The notes under the pieces are model-generated. The model was not told the origin of the DNA and ran no database searches. It was given only the letters and a program-made list of their open reading frames with translations. Made by a program: the position numbers and the translations under genes. Positions 17,177 through 26,867 of a stretch of DNA of 64,000 bases are shown here, one piece after another. Source of the stretch: Natronorubrum daqingense (lineage in GTDB: Archaea; Halobacteriota; Halobacteria; Halobacteriales; Natrialbaceae); assembly GCF_001971705.1 (NCBI RefSeq), contig NZ_CP019327.1:868001-932000 (forward strand), in the 5' to 3' direction. Positions within the stretch are counted from its first letter, which is position 1. Each line of letters opens with the position of its first letter.

Positions 17177-18160
17177 TTACGAGTCGAGGTCGAACAGCCC
17201 CGTCGAGAGGTAGCGCTCGCCGCTGTCCCAGAAGACGGTGACGACGAGCGGGCAGTCGGCCTTCTCGCCGCCGTCGGGTTCGGGCGCGGCCACCGATTCG
17301 TCGAACTCGCTTGGCGGCTCCGGACACTCGAGGCCCGGATCGGCGATTTCGCGAGCGATTCGCTGTGCGACGAGACTCGTCGCGCCACTGGATTGGCCCA
17401 CGAGCAGCCCTTCCTCGCGAGCCAGCCGCCGACACTCGTCTTCCGCGTCCTCGAGTCGAACCGTTTCGACGCGGTCGACGAGGTCGCGGTCAAGATTGTC
17501 GCTCACGAAGCCGGGACCCATTCCCTGGAAGTCGTCGTCGCCGGACTCGCCGGTCGAGAGAACGGCGTTTCGATCCGGTTCGACGGCGATTATCTCCATC
17601 TCGGGGAACTCCTCGCGAAGCCTGCGGCCGGTGCCCGAAAGCGTGCCGCCGGTGCCGACGCCGGCGACGAACGCGTCGATCGCTCGCTCGCCGACCTGTT
17701 CGACGATCTCCTCGCCGGTCGTTCGGTAGTGTGCCTCCGGGTTGGCCGGGTTCTCGAATTGGCCCAACTGGATCGCCCCGTCTTCGACGAGTTCGTCGGC
17801 ACGCTCGCGGGCGGCTTCCATGTTGCCGTCGACGAGTTCTAGCTCGGCACCGTAGGCGGCCATGATCTGCTGGCGCTCCGTCGATTTATCTGCGGGCATG
17901 ACGATCGTCAGGTCGTACTCTCGAGCGGCACAGACCAACGCGAGGCCGATTCCGGTGTTCCCGCTGGTCGGTTCGACGAGCCAATCGCCGGGTTCGATAG
18001 CTCCCTCGCGTTCGGCCGTGCGGATCATCTGGAGCGCCGGCCGATCCTTGGCCGAGCCGCCGGGGTTGAAGGATTCGACCTTCGTCGCGACGGTCGCTCC
18101 CTCCGGCGAGTCGACCTGGACGAGCGGCGAGCCGATCGTGTCCAGGATGCTCCCTTTCAT
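17177..18160 (-). CDS. cysK: Cysteine synthase (O-acetylserine/phosphoserine sulfhydrylase, PLP)
   Basis: The 327-residue protein is a fold-type II PLP enzyme that makes cysteine from an activated serine and sulfide. The PLP lysine is K38 in FNPGGSAKDRPA, the substrate loop is TSGNTG (65-70), the PLP-phosphate loop is GVGTGGTLSGTGR (near 173), and GQSSGA lies near 268. The middle position of the family NPxGSxKDR is G-S-A, a normal variant. Whether it prefers O-acetylserine or O-phosphoserine cannot be decided. The start is the ATG at 18160; a longer open frame upstream has no family support. Confidence 0.95.
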   Translation of the reverse strand: MKGSILDTIGSPLVQVDSPEGATVATKVESFNPGGSAKDRPALQMIRTAEREGAIEPGDWLVEPTSGNTGIGLALVCAAREYDLTIVMPADKSTERQQIMAAYGAELELVDGNMEAARERADELVEDGAIQLGQFENPANPEAHYRTTGEEIVEQVGERAIDAFVAGVGTGGTLSGTGRRLREEFPEMEIIAVEPDRNAVLSTGESGDDDFQGMGPGFVSDNLDRDLVDRVETVRLEDAEDECRRLAREEGLLVGQSSGATSLVAQRIAREIADPGLECPEPPSEFDESVAAPEPDGGEKADCPLVVTVFWDSGERYLSTGLFDLDS

Positions 18161-18503
18161 TGACCCTCCGTAGCAGGCCGAGCCATAAACCGCTGCTGGA
18201 CACAGGCAGGACCTGCCGGCTAGTCGGAGAACGGTAGTTTTGCTGTGTCTCGAGACCGACAACTGCCTCGAAAGCCTCCGGTTCGGTCCCACCCGTGGGG
18301 TGAGATGGTCCGTTATCGAGCGGTGGGTGGATAGGGATCGGTGAGCTGATTGGTTGTCAGTCAGTGCACACCTGATCGCCAGACGGTTCGGCTATCAGTG
18401 TGTGAGACTTTCAGTTGGCATTATTTGAGTGAATATAGGTGGAGGTCGGTAGGGACCTGCCAGAAACATCGTCGTTAAGCCATCGGAGCAGTAACCCGTG
18501 TGT
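18161..18503. other. Intergenic region between divergent genes
   Basis: The 343 bases separate cysteine synthase (minus) from the thioredoxin-like gene (plus). The plus-strand gene has a TATA-like CGTTAAGC at about 18473-18480, 24-31 bases ahead of its ATG. No coding frame, tRNA or long repeat is visible. Confidence 0.4.
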
Positions 18504-18872
18504 ATGAGTCTCGAGACATTGCGACCGAATCCGACGTGGGACGAGGCGTCGTACCAGGATGCCGTCGACACGCTCACCGCACACGACGACCTCGTCTACA
18601 AGGTCTGGGGTGGCGACTGGTGTAAGGACTGCCGAAAGCTCCTGCCGAATCTCGGCGCTGCACTCGAGGCAGCGGAGGTCCCCGATGAGCGGATCGAGGA
18701 GTACGCCCTCGACGAGGACAAGCAGGGCGAGGGCGTCGAGGAGTACGATATCGAGTACATTCCGACGGTCGTCGTCGAAACCACGGACGGCGATGAAGTG
18801 ATCCGGTTCGTCGAGTCCGAGGACCTTCCGCCGGCCGTCTGGCTCGCGACCCAACTCGAAGCACAGCGATAG
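18504..18872 (+). CDS. Thioredoxin-fold protein
   Basis: The 122-residue protein has a thioredoxin fold with the redox motif GGDWCKDCRKLLPNL, active cysteines C40 and C43, and cis-Pro segment EYIPTVVVETTDGDEV near residue 86-101. The spacing of WC-xx-C and the cis-proline is that of thioredoxins; the sequence KD between the cysteines differs from the classical GP. It probably reduces cytoplasmic disulfides. An in-frame GTG 6 bases upstream exists, but the ATG at 18504 fits the TATA spacing. It stands alone. Confidence 0.88.
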   Translation: MSLETLRPNPTWDEASYQDAVDTLTAHDDLVYKVWGGDWCKDCRKLLPNLGAALEAAEVPDERIEEYALDEDKQGEGVEEYDIEYIPTVVVETTDGDEVIRFVESEDLPPAVWLATQLEAQR

Positions 18873-18973
18873 AACGTCCGAGGGCCTGGCTATTTCTGCG
18901 TGGATCACCAATCAGAGCGACGCTCCACGCTGTGACGACCGCGTGACCTAACGGTGGGAGAATCGAGTGGTGG

Positions 18974-19789
18974 CTAGCTCAGCTGTGAGTGCTCGAGTCG
19001 CGTCGCCAACGACGGATAGATCGCGACGAGTTCGTCGTACACGGCCTCGTTCGTCACGTCGAATTTCTCGGCGACGGCGTCCAGTCGATCGATCGGCTGA
19101 ACGTGTTCGTGACCCCACCAGACGGGGTGAGTCAACAGCTGAAACGAGTCGGCGTCGGACACGGCCCGTACCGAATCGATCGGCGGCCCCTCTCGCCATC
19201 GGCCTCCCGAGTCTGAGATATACGCCGAGAGGAGTTCCGAACTGTAGGCGTTGACCATTCCGCTAATCGTGGGTGGCCCGCCGAGGAGTTGCTCCGCTGG
19301 CCGATGAAACGACATCGATTCGACTGGGCCGACACCCACTGCCTCGAGACGCGACCGTGCTTCGTCGATCGTCGCCCGTTCAGCCGGTCCGAGCCCCCCC
19401 TCACGACTGGCAGTCCGTTCAGCCCGGTCGCGTGTAGTGCGAATTCCAAGATCGCAGTGCAAGCCGATCTCGTGACCGAGCGCTTGAATCTCGAGGAGAA
19501 TGTCTCGCTGCGCCTCGAGATCGTACAGTGGTGATCTGGGAAAGACCATGTACGTCGTCGAGATACCCAGTTCGTGCTCGACGTAGGCTAACTCGAGTGC
19601 CTCCTCGAGACAGACGTCGACATCGTGACGGACGAACGCGGTCCGTGATGCGTTCGACCGGGACTCTGGGTACGCAGAGAGCGTGCGGAGATCGAATCGA
19701 GTCTCGAGCGTGTCGATTAGCTGTCGGTAGTAGTCGTAACTGAAATCCTCGCTCCACTCGACGTTTTGGATGTGGTCCGTTCGACTCAT
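18974..19789 (-). CDS. Polysaccharide deacetylase-like (NodB-fold) protein
   Basis: The 271-residue protein has the NodB-fold landmarks FVRHDVDVCLEEALELAYVE (metal Asp in the HDVD turn, residues ~53-72), a YMVFPRSPLYDLEAQRDILL strand, and ALGHEIGLHCDLG near 105, where His residues would bind the metal. It likely removes acetyl or related groups from a sugar or acts on a glycan. The ATG overlaps the stop of the upstream WbqC-like gene by 4 bases (ATGA), so the two are coupled. The two together look like a small envelope-glycan module, which is inference. Confidence 0.85.
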   Translation of the reverse strand: MSRTDHIQNVEWSEDFSYDYYRQLIDTLETRFDLRTLSAYPESRSNASRTAFVRHDVDVCLEEALELAYVEHELGISTTYMVFPRSPLYDLEAQRDILLEIQALGHEIGLHCDLGIRTTRDRAERTASREGGLGPAERATIDEARSRLEAVGVGPVESMSFHRPAEQLLGGPPTISGMVNAYSSELLSAYISDSGGRWREGPPIDSVRAVSDADSFQLLTHPVWWGHEHVQPIDRLDAVAEKFDVTNEAVYDELVAIYPSLATRLEHSQLS

Positions 19790-20604
19790 GGGTCGTCCAG
19801 TTGTGCAAGGAGTTCGGCGGTCTCCGCTGTGCCAACGTTCAGGAGCGGATCGACGATGGACAACTGCGGGACGAACTCGTCGAATCGCTGCTCGTAGCGG
19901 GGATGGGTCACCGACTGATACTCGAGTGAAATATCGGCGTCCTCGAATCGATCGTGCTCGAGGTACGAGCGCGCGCCGGTGCCCGAGAAGTACCGATCTG
20001 CGTCCACTTCCTCGCAGAGACGAACGATCCGGTCCGTTTTCGACGCGTCAACATCGAGTTCCGACGAGCGGACGAACGTACACTCGAGATCGAGGTGATC
20101 TGCAATCGTCCGAACGAGGTGAATATTCAGCTCACACAGCGAGTCCCACGACTGCGCATAGACGTCGTCGAAGATCGGCCACCACTCTTCGAACGCCGAC
20201 GCTTTGCCGTAATTCTGCCTGAGACTCTTTCGGTGCGTGTCCCGCCAATCGTCGTTCGCGATGTCAACGCTCGAGATTTCGCCACTCGATCCGGCGACGG
20301 GGACGGTGAGCCACGACCAGCCGTCCGGCGTCTTGATCTTGTTCCGGTTGATCCAGGAACTGGACGTGTATTCTACGTCGTCGAGGAAGACGAACACGTC
20401 GCTCGTCTGGATCTTGTGGAAGTAGCCGAGCCACGGCAGGTAGTTTGGCTGGTGAATCGCGACTGTGCGTTCACGTTGACGACCACTGCCTGTCGAGTGC
20501 GTCGCGGATTCGGATTCTGTCGGCGCTGACGATGACTCCGGACGTGTGGAGCGATTCGCTGGCCGTTCGTCTCGATCGAGAGACTGTCGGTTCAGATCAG
20601 TCAT
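19786..20604 (-). CDS. WbqC-like family protein
   Basis: The 272-residue protein carries the WbqC signature TVAIHQPNYLPWLGYFHKI (residues ~48-66), DVFVFLDDVEYTSSSWINRN, and TPDGWSWLTVPVAGSSG. WbqC-like proteins are found in polysaccharide and natural-product clusters and are thought to act with aminotransferase-type sugar enzymes, but the reaction is not established. Residues 1-45 are a Ser/Thr/Glu-rich, probably disordered extension. It is the upstream gene of a pair with the NodB-fold protein, coupled by an ATGA overlap. Confidence 0.88.
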   Translation of the reverse strand: MTDLNRQSLDRDERPANRSTRPESSSAPTESESATHSTGSGRQRERTVAIHQPNYLPWLGYFHKIQTSDVFVFLDDVEYTSSSWINRNKIKTPDGWSWLTVPVAGSSGEISSVDIANDDWRDTHRKSLRQNYGKASAFEEWWPIFDDVYAQSWDSLCELNIHLVRTIADHLDLECTFVRSSELDVDASKTDRIVRLCEEVDADRYFSGTGARSYLEHDRFEDADISLEYQSVTHPRYEQRFDEFVPQLSIVDPLLNVGTAETAELLAQLDDP

Positions 20605-20977
20605 CGTATTGGTTCCTCACGCTGTTCTACTTGCGCAGGGTGGCAGTCGTTGCGTTCCACAGCGACCGCGCCGTTCAACGCCGTTGCCACGAAGCGGGGA
20701 TTCATCGAAATTCAGCTGAATAACACTCATCAGGTAGTATTGTTAATCGCCGCTAACCAGACGGTAGCACGTAAATAATTTGCAGATATTCAGCGATGTG
20801 AGTACGTCTACCCGTTCGCTTCTGAAGAGCTATCCGAGACGGACACAACACGAGTAAGTCTGTGCAGGTACGACGCCAGCGTAGAACAGTCGACGTCCTG
20901 TGGAGCCCGTATCGAGAAACTCGACGTGAGACAATTCACCTCGAGTGTGAGCACACTCGAGTGAAGGTGAAAGGCCG
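20605..20977. other. Intergenic region with terminator hairpin
   Basis: The 373 bases lie upstream of the WbqC-like gene and downstream of the thioredoxin-domain gene, both on the minus strand. The middle (20720-20800) is AT-rich and likely holds the WbqC-like promoter. The hairpin at 20936-20965 is the only clear structure. No gene found. Confidence 0.45.
20936..20965 (-). terminator. Long perfect hairpin after the thioredoxin-domain gene
   Basis: CTCGAGTGTG (20940-20949) and CACACTCGAG (20952-20961) are perfect inverted copies, extended by TTCA/TGAA on the outside. It starts 13 bases after the stop codon of the minus-strand gene at 20978. A run of T is not present, so this is a stem-loop end rather than a canonical intrinsic terminator. 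Confidence 0.5.
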
Positions 20978-23155
20978 TTAGAAGGGGCTTTCCGGTTCGT
21001 CGGAACCGTTCTCAGTCGACTCAGCGTTCAGTTCGCTCTCGCCGAGCCACTCGAGTGCGTCCTCAACGTCGTGCGTCGGCGGCGAGCACGTCCGGTCCCG
21101 GCAGACGTACAGCGTGGGTTCGTCGTCACGGGCCGTTCGACCGGCCCAGATCGGCGGTTCTTCCGAAAGGTCGAGCCGTTCGAGCCACGCCTCGAGTCCG
21201 TCTTCGGCCGGCGGTCGACGCGCGAACAGTCGATCCGGATGGTACGATTCCGCGAATCGGTCGCGCCACTCCTCGGGAAGTTCGTCGGCTGCGACCGTGA
21301 CCTCGAGTGCACCCGCCTCGAGTCGATCCGCCGCGAGACAGAGCGAGGCGTGCTGGAGGGCGTTCGCTTCGATTCGGTTCGCGTGGGTCTCGAGGACCGT
21401 CGATGCAATCGTTTCGAAGTCCTCGCGGGCGAAGCTATCGAGGGCGAGCAGCGTCTCGACGGCCACCCCGGTCGCCGAGGGCGTCGACTGATCGTCCAGT
21501 TCCTGTGGGCGCGTGACGAGCGACTCGCCGCTCTCGGGCGTAAAGTACAGCGTCCCGCGGGCTTCATCCCAGAACTCGGTCTCGATGGTTCGGGCGAGTT
21601 CGAGGGCGAACGCGAGGTGCTCGACGGCCCCGGTCGCTTCGTAACACCGCAGTGCCCCCCGCGCGAGAAAGGCGTAATCCTCGAGGTAGCCGTCGACGGC
21701 GACGTCTCCGTCCTTGTATCGCCGCGCGAGCCGGCCCTCGTCCTCGTCCCAGAGTTGCTCTCGGACGAACTCGAGGGCGTCGACGGCTAATTCGGCGTAC
21801 TCGTCGTCTCCGAGCACGAGGGCGGCCTCCGCACAGGTATCGATCAGCATGCCGTTCCAACTCGCGAGGACCTTCTCGTCCCGATTGGGGCGCGGGCGGG
21901 ACTCTCGGACTTCAAACAGCTGTTCGCGGGCGGTCTCGAGTCGCTGCTCGACGTCACGTTCCTCGAGGGCGTACTCCTCGGCGAGGTTGGCAATCGAACG
22001 AACCCGGTTCGGCTGGTTCGTCCCTTCGAAATTCCCCGACTCCGTGATGTCGTATCGGTCACAGAAGAGGTCTGCCGTTTTCTCGTCGGAGACGGCGTCG
22101 TGAACTTCTGCCGGCGTCCAGACGTAGAACGCACCTTCCTCGCGCTCGCCCGTCTCCGGATCCTCGCTCTGGGCGTCGAGCGTACTGAAGAAGCCGCCCT
22201 CCTCGTGAGTCAGCTCTCGGTCGACGAACTCGAGGGTCTCCTCGACGATTTCGGCGTAACGCTCCTCGCCGGTCAGTTGATACCCCGCGAGGAACGCGCG
22301 CGGAATCGACGCGTTGTCGTAGAGCATCTTCTCGAAGTGCGGAACCGTCCAGTCCTCGTCGACGCAGTAGCGGTGGAACCCGCCGCCGACGTGGTCGTAG
22401 AGCCCGCCTTCGGCCATCGCGTCGAGCGATTCCTCGAGCACCTCGAGATACTGTTCTCGGCCAGTTCGATCGTACGCGCGAGCGAGGACGTGGAGGCGAG
22501 ACGGTTGTGGAAATTTCGGCCCGCCGGAGCCAAAACCGCCGTGCTGGCGGTCGGCACTCCTGAGCGCAGCGTCTGCTGCTGTCCTCAACACCTCACTCGA
22601 GGGCGGGTCGGCTGCAGCAACGGAGTCGGGGGTCTCCTCGAGTCGGTCTTTCGCCGCGTCGGTCCACTGTTGTGCGCGGTTTTCGACCTCGTCTCGGTCC
22701 TGTTCCCACGAGGTCGTAAGCTGCTCGAGCACGTCGAGAAAGCCCGGTTGGCCGCGTTTCGCTTCCTTCGGGAAGTACGTCCCGATGTAGAAGGGCTTTC
22801 CCTGTGGCGTGAGCCACGCGGAGAGGGGCCAGCCGCCACGTCCGGTGACGAGTTGGGCGACGGTCATGTAGATGCTATCGACGTCCGGGCGCTCCTCGCG
22901 GTCGACTTTGATCGGGACGAACTCCTCGTTGAGGACCTCGGCGACGTCCTCGTCCGCGAAGCTCTCCTCTTCCATGACGTGACACCAGTGACACGCCGAG
23001 TAGCCGATCGAGAGGAAGATCGGCACGTCGTGCTCGCGAGCCGTCTCGAGTGCCTGTTCGTCCCACGGCTGCCAGTTGACGGGGTTGTCGGCGTGCTGGC
23101 GCAGATAGGGACTCTCCTCCTCGTCCAGACGATTTCGCCGGGTAGGCGTGCTCAT
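20978..23155 (-). CDS. Thioredoxin-domain protein of the YyaL/SSP411 (DUF255) family
   Basis: The 725-residue protein matches the YyaL/Spermatogenesis-associated-20 family in length and layout. The N-terminal ~170 residues form a thioredoxin-like domain (SPYLRQHADNPVNWQPW, then SIGYSACHWCHVMEEESFAD with C55 and C58, and VKVDREERPDVDSIYM). The remaining ~550 residues form an (alpha/alpha)6 barrel like N-acylglucosamine 2-epimerase, with GGLYDHVGGGFHRYCVDEDW and VPHFEKMLYDNA. The biochemical role is not established; a redox-linked sugar or folding function is proposed. It is cytoplasmic and monocistronic. Confidence 0.94.
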   Translation of the reverse strand: MSTPTRRNRLDEEESPYLRQHADNPVNWQPWDEQALETAREHDVPIFLSIGYSACHWCHVMEEESFADEDVAEVLNEEFVPIKVDREERPDVDSIYMTVAQLVTGRGGWPLSAWLTPQGKPFYIGTYFPKEAKRGQPGFLDVLEQLTTSWEQDRDEVENRAQQWTDAAKDRLEETPDSVAAADPPSSEVLRTAADAALRSADRQHGGFGSGGPKFPQPSRLHVLARAYDRTGREQYLEVLEESLDAMAEGGLYDHVGGGFHRYCVDEDWTVPHFEKMLYDNASIPRAFLAGYQLTGEERYAEIVEETLEFVDRELTHEEGGFFSTLDAQSEDPETGEREEGAFYVWTPAEVHDAVSDEKTADLFCDRYDITESGNFEGTNQPNRVRSIANLAEEYALEERDVEQRLETAREQLFEVRESRPRPNRDEKVLASWNGMLIDTCAEAALVLGDDEYAELAVDALEFVREQLWDEDEGRLARRYKDGDVAVDGYLEDYAFLARGALRCYEATGAVEHLAFALELARTIETEFWDEARGTLYFTPESGESLVTRPQELDDQSTPSATGVAVETLLALDSFAREDFETIASTVLETHANRIEANALQHASLCLAADRLEAGALEVTVAADELPEEWRDRFAESYHPDRLFARRPPAEDGLEAWLERLDLSEEPPIWAGRTARDDEPTLYVCRDRTCSPPTHDVEDALEWLGESELNAESTENGSDEPESPF

Positions 23156-23415
23156 GTAACGGGATACAGCCTCCCGGCCTAAAAGCCCCGCGTCGAAACG
23201 CGACGACCGAGTAGGGTGTGCTTGAATTCCCGACGGACCACTGGGACGGACGCGATACGACGGTCGTACTGACCGTTTTACGCGTGGGCGGCGGGAATCG
23301 GACGAAAATCACAGATGCCGATGTCGATTCTGAACTCCGTCGAACCCGTCGGAAAGACGATGAACCCTCGCTCGAGTGACGCACTGACGGCGTCGAAAAA
23401 TGAACGATGTTGGTC

Positions 23416-24015
23416 TCAGGTCCGTGGAGAGTCGGCGACGTCTCTCTCGAGGCCTCTCGCGGCTCGTCGGCCAGTCATGGAGACGAGGACCATCGAGAAC
23501 CCCGTCACGAGCAAGCTCACGCCGAGGAGCACTCCGATCGCCCACGTCGCGTCGGCGGGGAAACCCGCCCAGAGCAGGCCCGCGAGGACGAGCGAAATGA
23601 TCCCGCTGACTGCGACGTATGCCATTCCGTCGTGGCCTCGCATTCGAACGCTCGCCGCGAGTTCGGTCAGCCCGTCGACGACCAGAAAGGCGATGACCAA
23701 GAGCGTGAGCGTCGCGAGACCGACGATCGGGTTCACGAGCAAGAGGAGTCCCGCGACGACTGCGACGCCAGCGAGGACGACCTGCCAGAGCGTTCCGCTC
23801 CAGCCGCGATTCGCGTGTGCGGTAATCGCGTGTGCGATACCACTCGCGACGAGTAGCGCCCCGAGAAGGTAGGTTATCGACAGGCCCGTCACGAACGGGA
23901 ACGCGATCGCGAGGATGCCGAGGAGTGCGATGACGCCACCGGTGATTCCGACCAGTTGCCAGTCCACGTCGAGTGGGAACGGATCGACGGCTGACTCGTT
24001 GGGTGTAGATTCCAT
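23416..24015 (-). CDS. HdeD/DUF308 family membrane protein
   Basis: The 199-residue protein has six hydrophobic segments (for example VGITGGVIALLGILAIAFPF, then ITYLLGALLVASGIAHAI and LWQVVLAGVAVVAGLLLLVN), with a repeat of three-helix units, as in HdeD-like proteins. Members are linked to acid or envelope stress in bacteria; the archaeal role is unknown. The ATG at 24015 is the first in the frame that leaves a short cytoplasmic N-terminus. It follows aconitase on the same strand by 125 bases. Confidence 0.85.
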   Translation of the reverse strand: MESTPNESAVDPFPLDVDWQLVGITGGVIALLGILAIAFPFVTGLSITYLLGALLVASGIAHAITAHANRGWSGTLWQVVLAGVAVVAGLLLLVNPIVGLATLTLLVIAFLVVDGLTELAASVRMRGHDGMAYVAVSGIISLVLAGLLWAGFPADATWAIGVLLGVSLLVTGFSMVLVSMTGRRAARGLERDVADSPRT

Positions 24016-24140
24016 GGCTCTCGTCTCGTATGAACGACACGAGCGGCTATATACGTCGCTGACAATTTTTCCGTCAATCAGCGCCGTAGACCAGTCCACG
24101 GGCGCGAAAATGGGAGAATCAGGAGATTGCCGTTCGGTCG

Positions 24141-26867
24141 TTACTCCGTCAGCATGCGTCGAAGCACGAGGTGGAGCACGCCCCCGTTCTCGACGTACTC
24201 GACTGCAGCAGGCGTACCGACCTGCGCGGTCACGTCGAACTCGGTCGTCTCGCCGTCGCCAGCCTCGGCGACGACGGTGAGTTCGGCGTTCGGCTCGAGG
24301 CCGTCGTCGAGGCCGCGAATCTCGAACGTCTCCGAGCCGTCGAGGCCGAGTTCCTCCCAGCCGTCGCCGTCCTCGAACTGCAGGGGCAAGACGCCCATCC
24401 CGAGGAGGTTGTCACGGTAGATCCGTTCGTAGCTCTTGCCGATCGTCGCGCGGACGCCGAGCAGGTCGGTTCCCTTCGCCGCCCAGTCGCGACTCGAGCC
24501 GGTGCCGAGTTCGTCGCCGGCCATGACGACGAGTGGGGTGTCGTCCTCGCGGTAGCGCTCGGAGGCCTCGAAGACGGTGGTTTCCTCGTCCGTCGGGTGG
24601 TGGATGGTGTACCCACCCTCCTTGCCCTCGAGTAACTGGTTCTCGATGCGGACGTTCGCGAAGGTGCCACGCATCATGACCTCGTGGTTGCCCCGACGGG
24701 AGCCGTAGGTGTTGAACTCGTAGGCTTCGACGCCGCGCTCTGCGAGCCACTGGCCGGCGGGCAGGTCCTCGCTGAACGGCCCTGCCGGACTGATGTGATC
24801 GGTCGTGACGGTGTCACCGAGCATGAGCAATCCGCGTGCACCTTCGATGTTCTCCACGCCGGGTTCCTCGAGCGGGAAGTCCTGGAAGAACGGCGGCTCG
24901 CGGATGTACGTCGACTCGTCGTCCCAGTCGTAAACGTCGCCCGTCGGCGCGTCGAGTGCCTCCCAGCGCTCGTCGCCCTCGAAGACGCTCGCGTACTTCT
25001 CCTCGAACAGTTCGGCGGAGACGTTCTCGTGGATCGTCTCCCGAACCTCTTCTGGGTCCGGCCAGACGTCCTCGAGGTAGACCTCCTCGCCGTCGTCGTT
25101 CGTGCCGATCGGCTCGTTTTCGAGGTCGATGTCCATCTTGCCCGCGAGACCGTAGGCGACGACCAGCGGCGGGCTGGCCAGGTAGTTCGCGCGGATATTC
25201 GGGTGAATTCGGGCCTCGAAATTGCGGTTGCCCGAGAGGACGCTGGTCGTCCAGAGATCGTGCTCGTCGATGGCAGCCTCGATCGGCTCGGCGAGCGGGC
25301 CAGTGTTACCGATACAGGTCGTACAGCCGTAGCCGACGACGTGGTAGCCCAGTTCCTCGAGGTCCTCGAGGAGATCAGCCTGTTTGAGGTACTCCGTGAC
25401 GACCTTGCTGCCGGGTGCCAGGCTGGTTTTAACGTACTCCGGGATCTCGAGTCCCTGCTCGGCTGCATTACGCGCGAGCAGGCCCGCGGCGACCATCACC
25501 GACGGGTTCGAGGTGTTCGTACAGCTCGTAATCGCACTGACGAGAACGGAGCCGTGACCGATCTCGACGTCGGTGCCGTCCTCGAGCGTGACGGGAACCT
25601 TTTCGTCGAGTCCGGGCTGTTCTTTCTCGACGAGTCCGCCGTCGCTCTCTGCGGCTCCGGAGTCGATCACACCCTCTTCGGCGAGCAGCGTCGGGAAGTG
25701 CTCGTCGAGATCGCCCATCGGGATGCGGGCGTGGGGCTTCTTGTGGCCCGCGAGGCTGGGTTCGACGGAGCCCAGATCGAACTCGACTGTCTCGGTGAAC
25801 TCGGGGTCGTGGTCGCCAAAGAGTCCCTGAGCCTCGAGGTACTCGCGGACGAGGTCGATGTGGTCCTCGTCGCGACCAGTGAGCTCGAGGTAGTCGAGCG
25901 TCTTCTCGTCGACGGGGAACATCGAGATCGTACAGCCGTGTTCAGGCGACATGTTCGAGATGGTCGCGCGGTCGGCGACGGAAAGCTGGGAGACGCCCTC
26001 GCCGTAGAACTCGACGAATTTGTCGACGACGCCAACCTGGCGGAGCTTCTCGGTGATGTGAAGCACGAGGTCCGTCGCGGTTGCGCCCTCGGGGAGTTCG
26101 CCCGTGAGCTCGACGCCGACGACCTCGGGCAGCGTCATCGTGATGGGCTGGCCCAGGAGGGCGGCTTCGGCTTCGATCCCGCCGACACCCCAGCCGACGA
26201 CACCGATGCCGTTGATCATCGGCGTGTGGCTGTCGGTGCCGACGAGGGTGTCGGGCAGGAGCCACTGTTCGCCGTCTTCTTCGCGTGCGTGGACGACTTC
26301 ACCGAGGTGCTCTAAGTTGACCTGGTGAACGATCCCGGTCCCCGGCGGGACGACGTTGAAGCCGTCGAAGGCCTGTTCGGCCCACTTGATCGCGCGATAG
26401 CGTTCCTCGTTTCGCTCGTACTCGAGTTCGACGTTCTGTTCGTAGGCGTCTTCGCTCCCGAAGTAGTCGACCTGGACGGAGTGGTCGATGACGAGGTCAC
26501 AGGGGACTTCGGGTTCGACGACCGAGGGATCCTTTCCGGCCCGATCCGCGGCCGAGCGGAGGGCGGCGAGGTCGACGACCGCCGGAACGCCGGTCAGGTC
26601 CTGCAGGACGACGCGGGAAGGCTGGAAGGGCACCTCGACGTCCGGCACGTCCGGTTCCCAGGACGCTGCGTTTTCGACGTCCTGTGCAGAAATCGTGTCG
26701 CCGTCTGCGTTTCGGAGGACCGCTTCGAGTAGCACGCGAATACTCACCGGCAGTGTCTCGAGGTCACAGAGTCCCTGTTCCTCGAGTACGGTGAGGTCGG
26801 CCATCTTGTACGTCTCGCCGTCGTGGTCGAACTCCCGGATTGCATCCGAGAACTCATCGATTGCCAT
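24141..26867 (-). CDS. acnA: Aconitate hydratase (AcnA type)
   Basis: Aconitase isomerises citrate to isocitrate in the TCA cycle, using a 4Fe-4S cluster. The 908-residue protein is of the AcnA/IRP type, with cluster cysteines C449 (SCTNTSNPS), C515 and C518 (GCTTCIGNTGPL), the substrate motif LVGTDSHTPMINGIGVVGWG near 205-224, and the swivel domain motif GDELGTGSSRDWAAKGTDLL near 780. The order of domains is standard. The promoter has a TTCAAAA element about 24-31 bases ahead of the ATG. Confidence 0.98.
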   Translation of the reverse strand: MAIDEFSDAIREFDHDGETYKMADLTVLEEQGLCDLETLPVSIRVLLEAVLRNADGDTISAQDVENAASWEPDVPDVEVPFQPSRVVLQDLTGVPAVVDLAALRSAADRAGKDPSVVEPEVPCDLVIDHSVQVDYFGSEDAYEQNVELEYERNEERYRAIKWAEQAFDGFNVVPPGTGIVHQVNLEHLGEVVHAREEDGEQWLLPDTLVGTDSHTPMINGIGVVGWGVGGIEAEAALLGQPITMTLPEVVGVELTGELPEGATATDLVLHITEKLRQVGVVDKFVEFYGEGVSQLSVADRATISNMSPEHGCTISMFPVDEKTLDYLELTGRDEDHIDLVREYLEAQGLFGDHDPEFTETVEFDLGSVEPSLAGHKKPHARIPMGDLDEHFPTLLAEEGVIDSGAAESDGGLVEKEQPGLDEKVPVTLEDGTDVEIGHGSVLVSAITSCTNTSNPSVMVAAGLLARNAAEQGLEIPEYVKTSLAPGSKVVTEYLKQADLLEDLEELGYHVVGYGCTTCIGNTGPLAEPIEAAIDEHDLWTTSVLSGNRNFEARIHPNIRANYLASPPLVVAYGLAGKMDIDLENEPIGTNDDGEEVYLEDVWPDPEEVRETIHENVSAELFEEKYASVFEGDERWEALDAPTGDVYDWDDESTYIREPPFFQDFPLEEPGVENIEGARGLLMLGDTVTTDHISPAGPFSEDLPAGQWLAERGVEAYEFNTYGSRRGNHEVMMRGTFANVRIENQLLEGKEGGYTIHHPTDEETTVFEASERYREDDTPLVVMAGDELGTGSSRDWAAKGTDLLGVRATIGKSYERIYRDNLLGMGVLPLQFEDGDGWEELGLDGSETFEIRGLDDGLEPNAELTVVAEAGDGETTEFDVTAQVGTPAAVEYVENGGVLHLVLRRMLTE

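Noticed and set aside
24684-26315. A 543-codon plus-strand frame
   Set aside because: It is antisense to aconitase with its Fe-S cysteines on the minus strand; no independent family signal.
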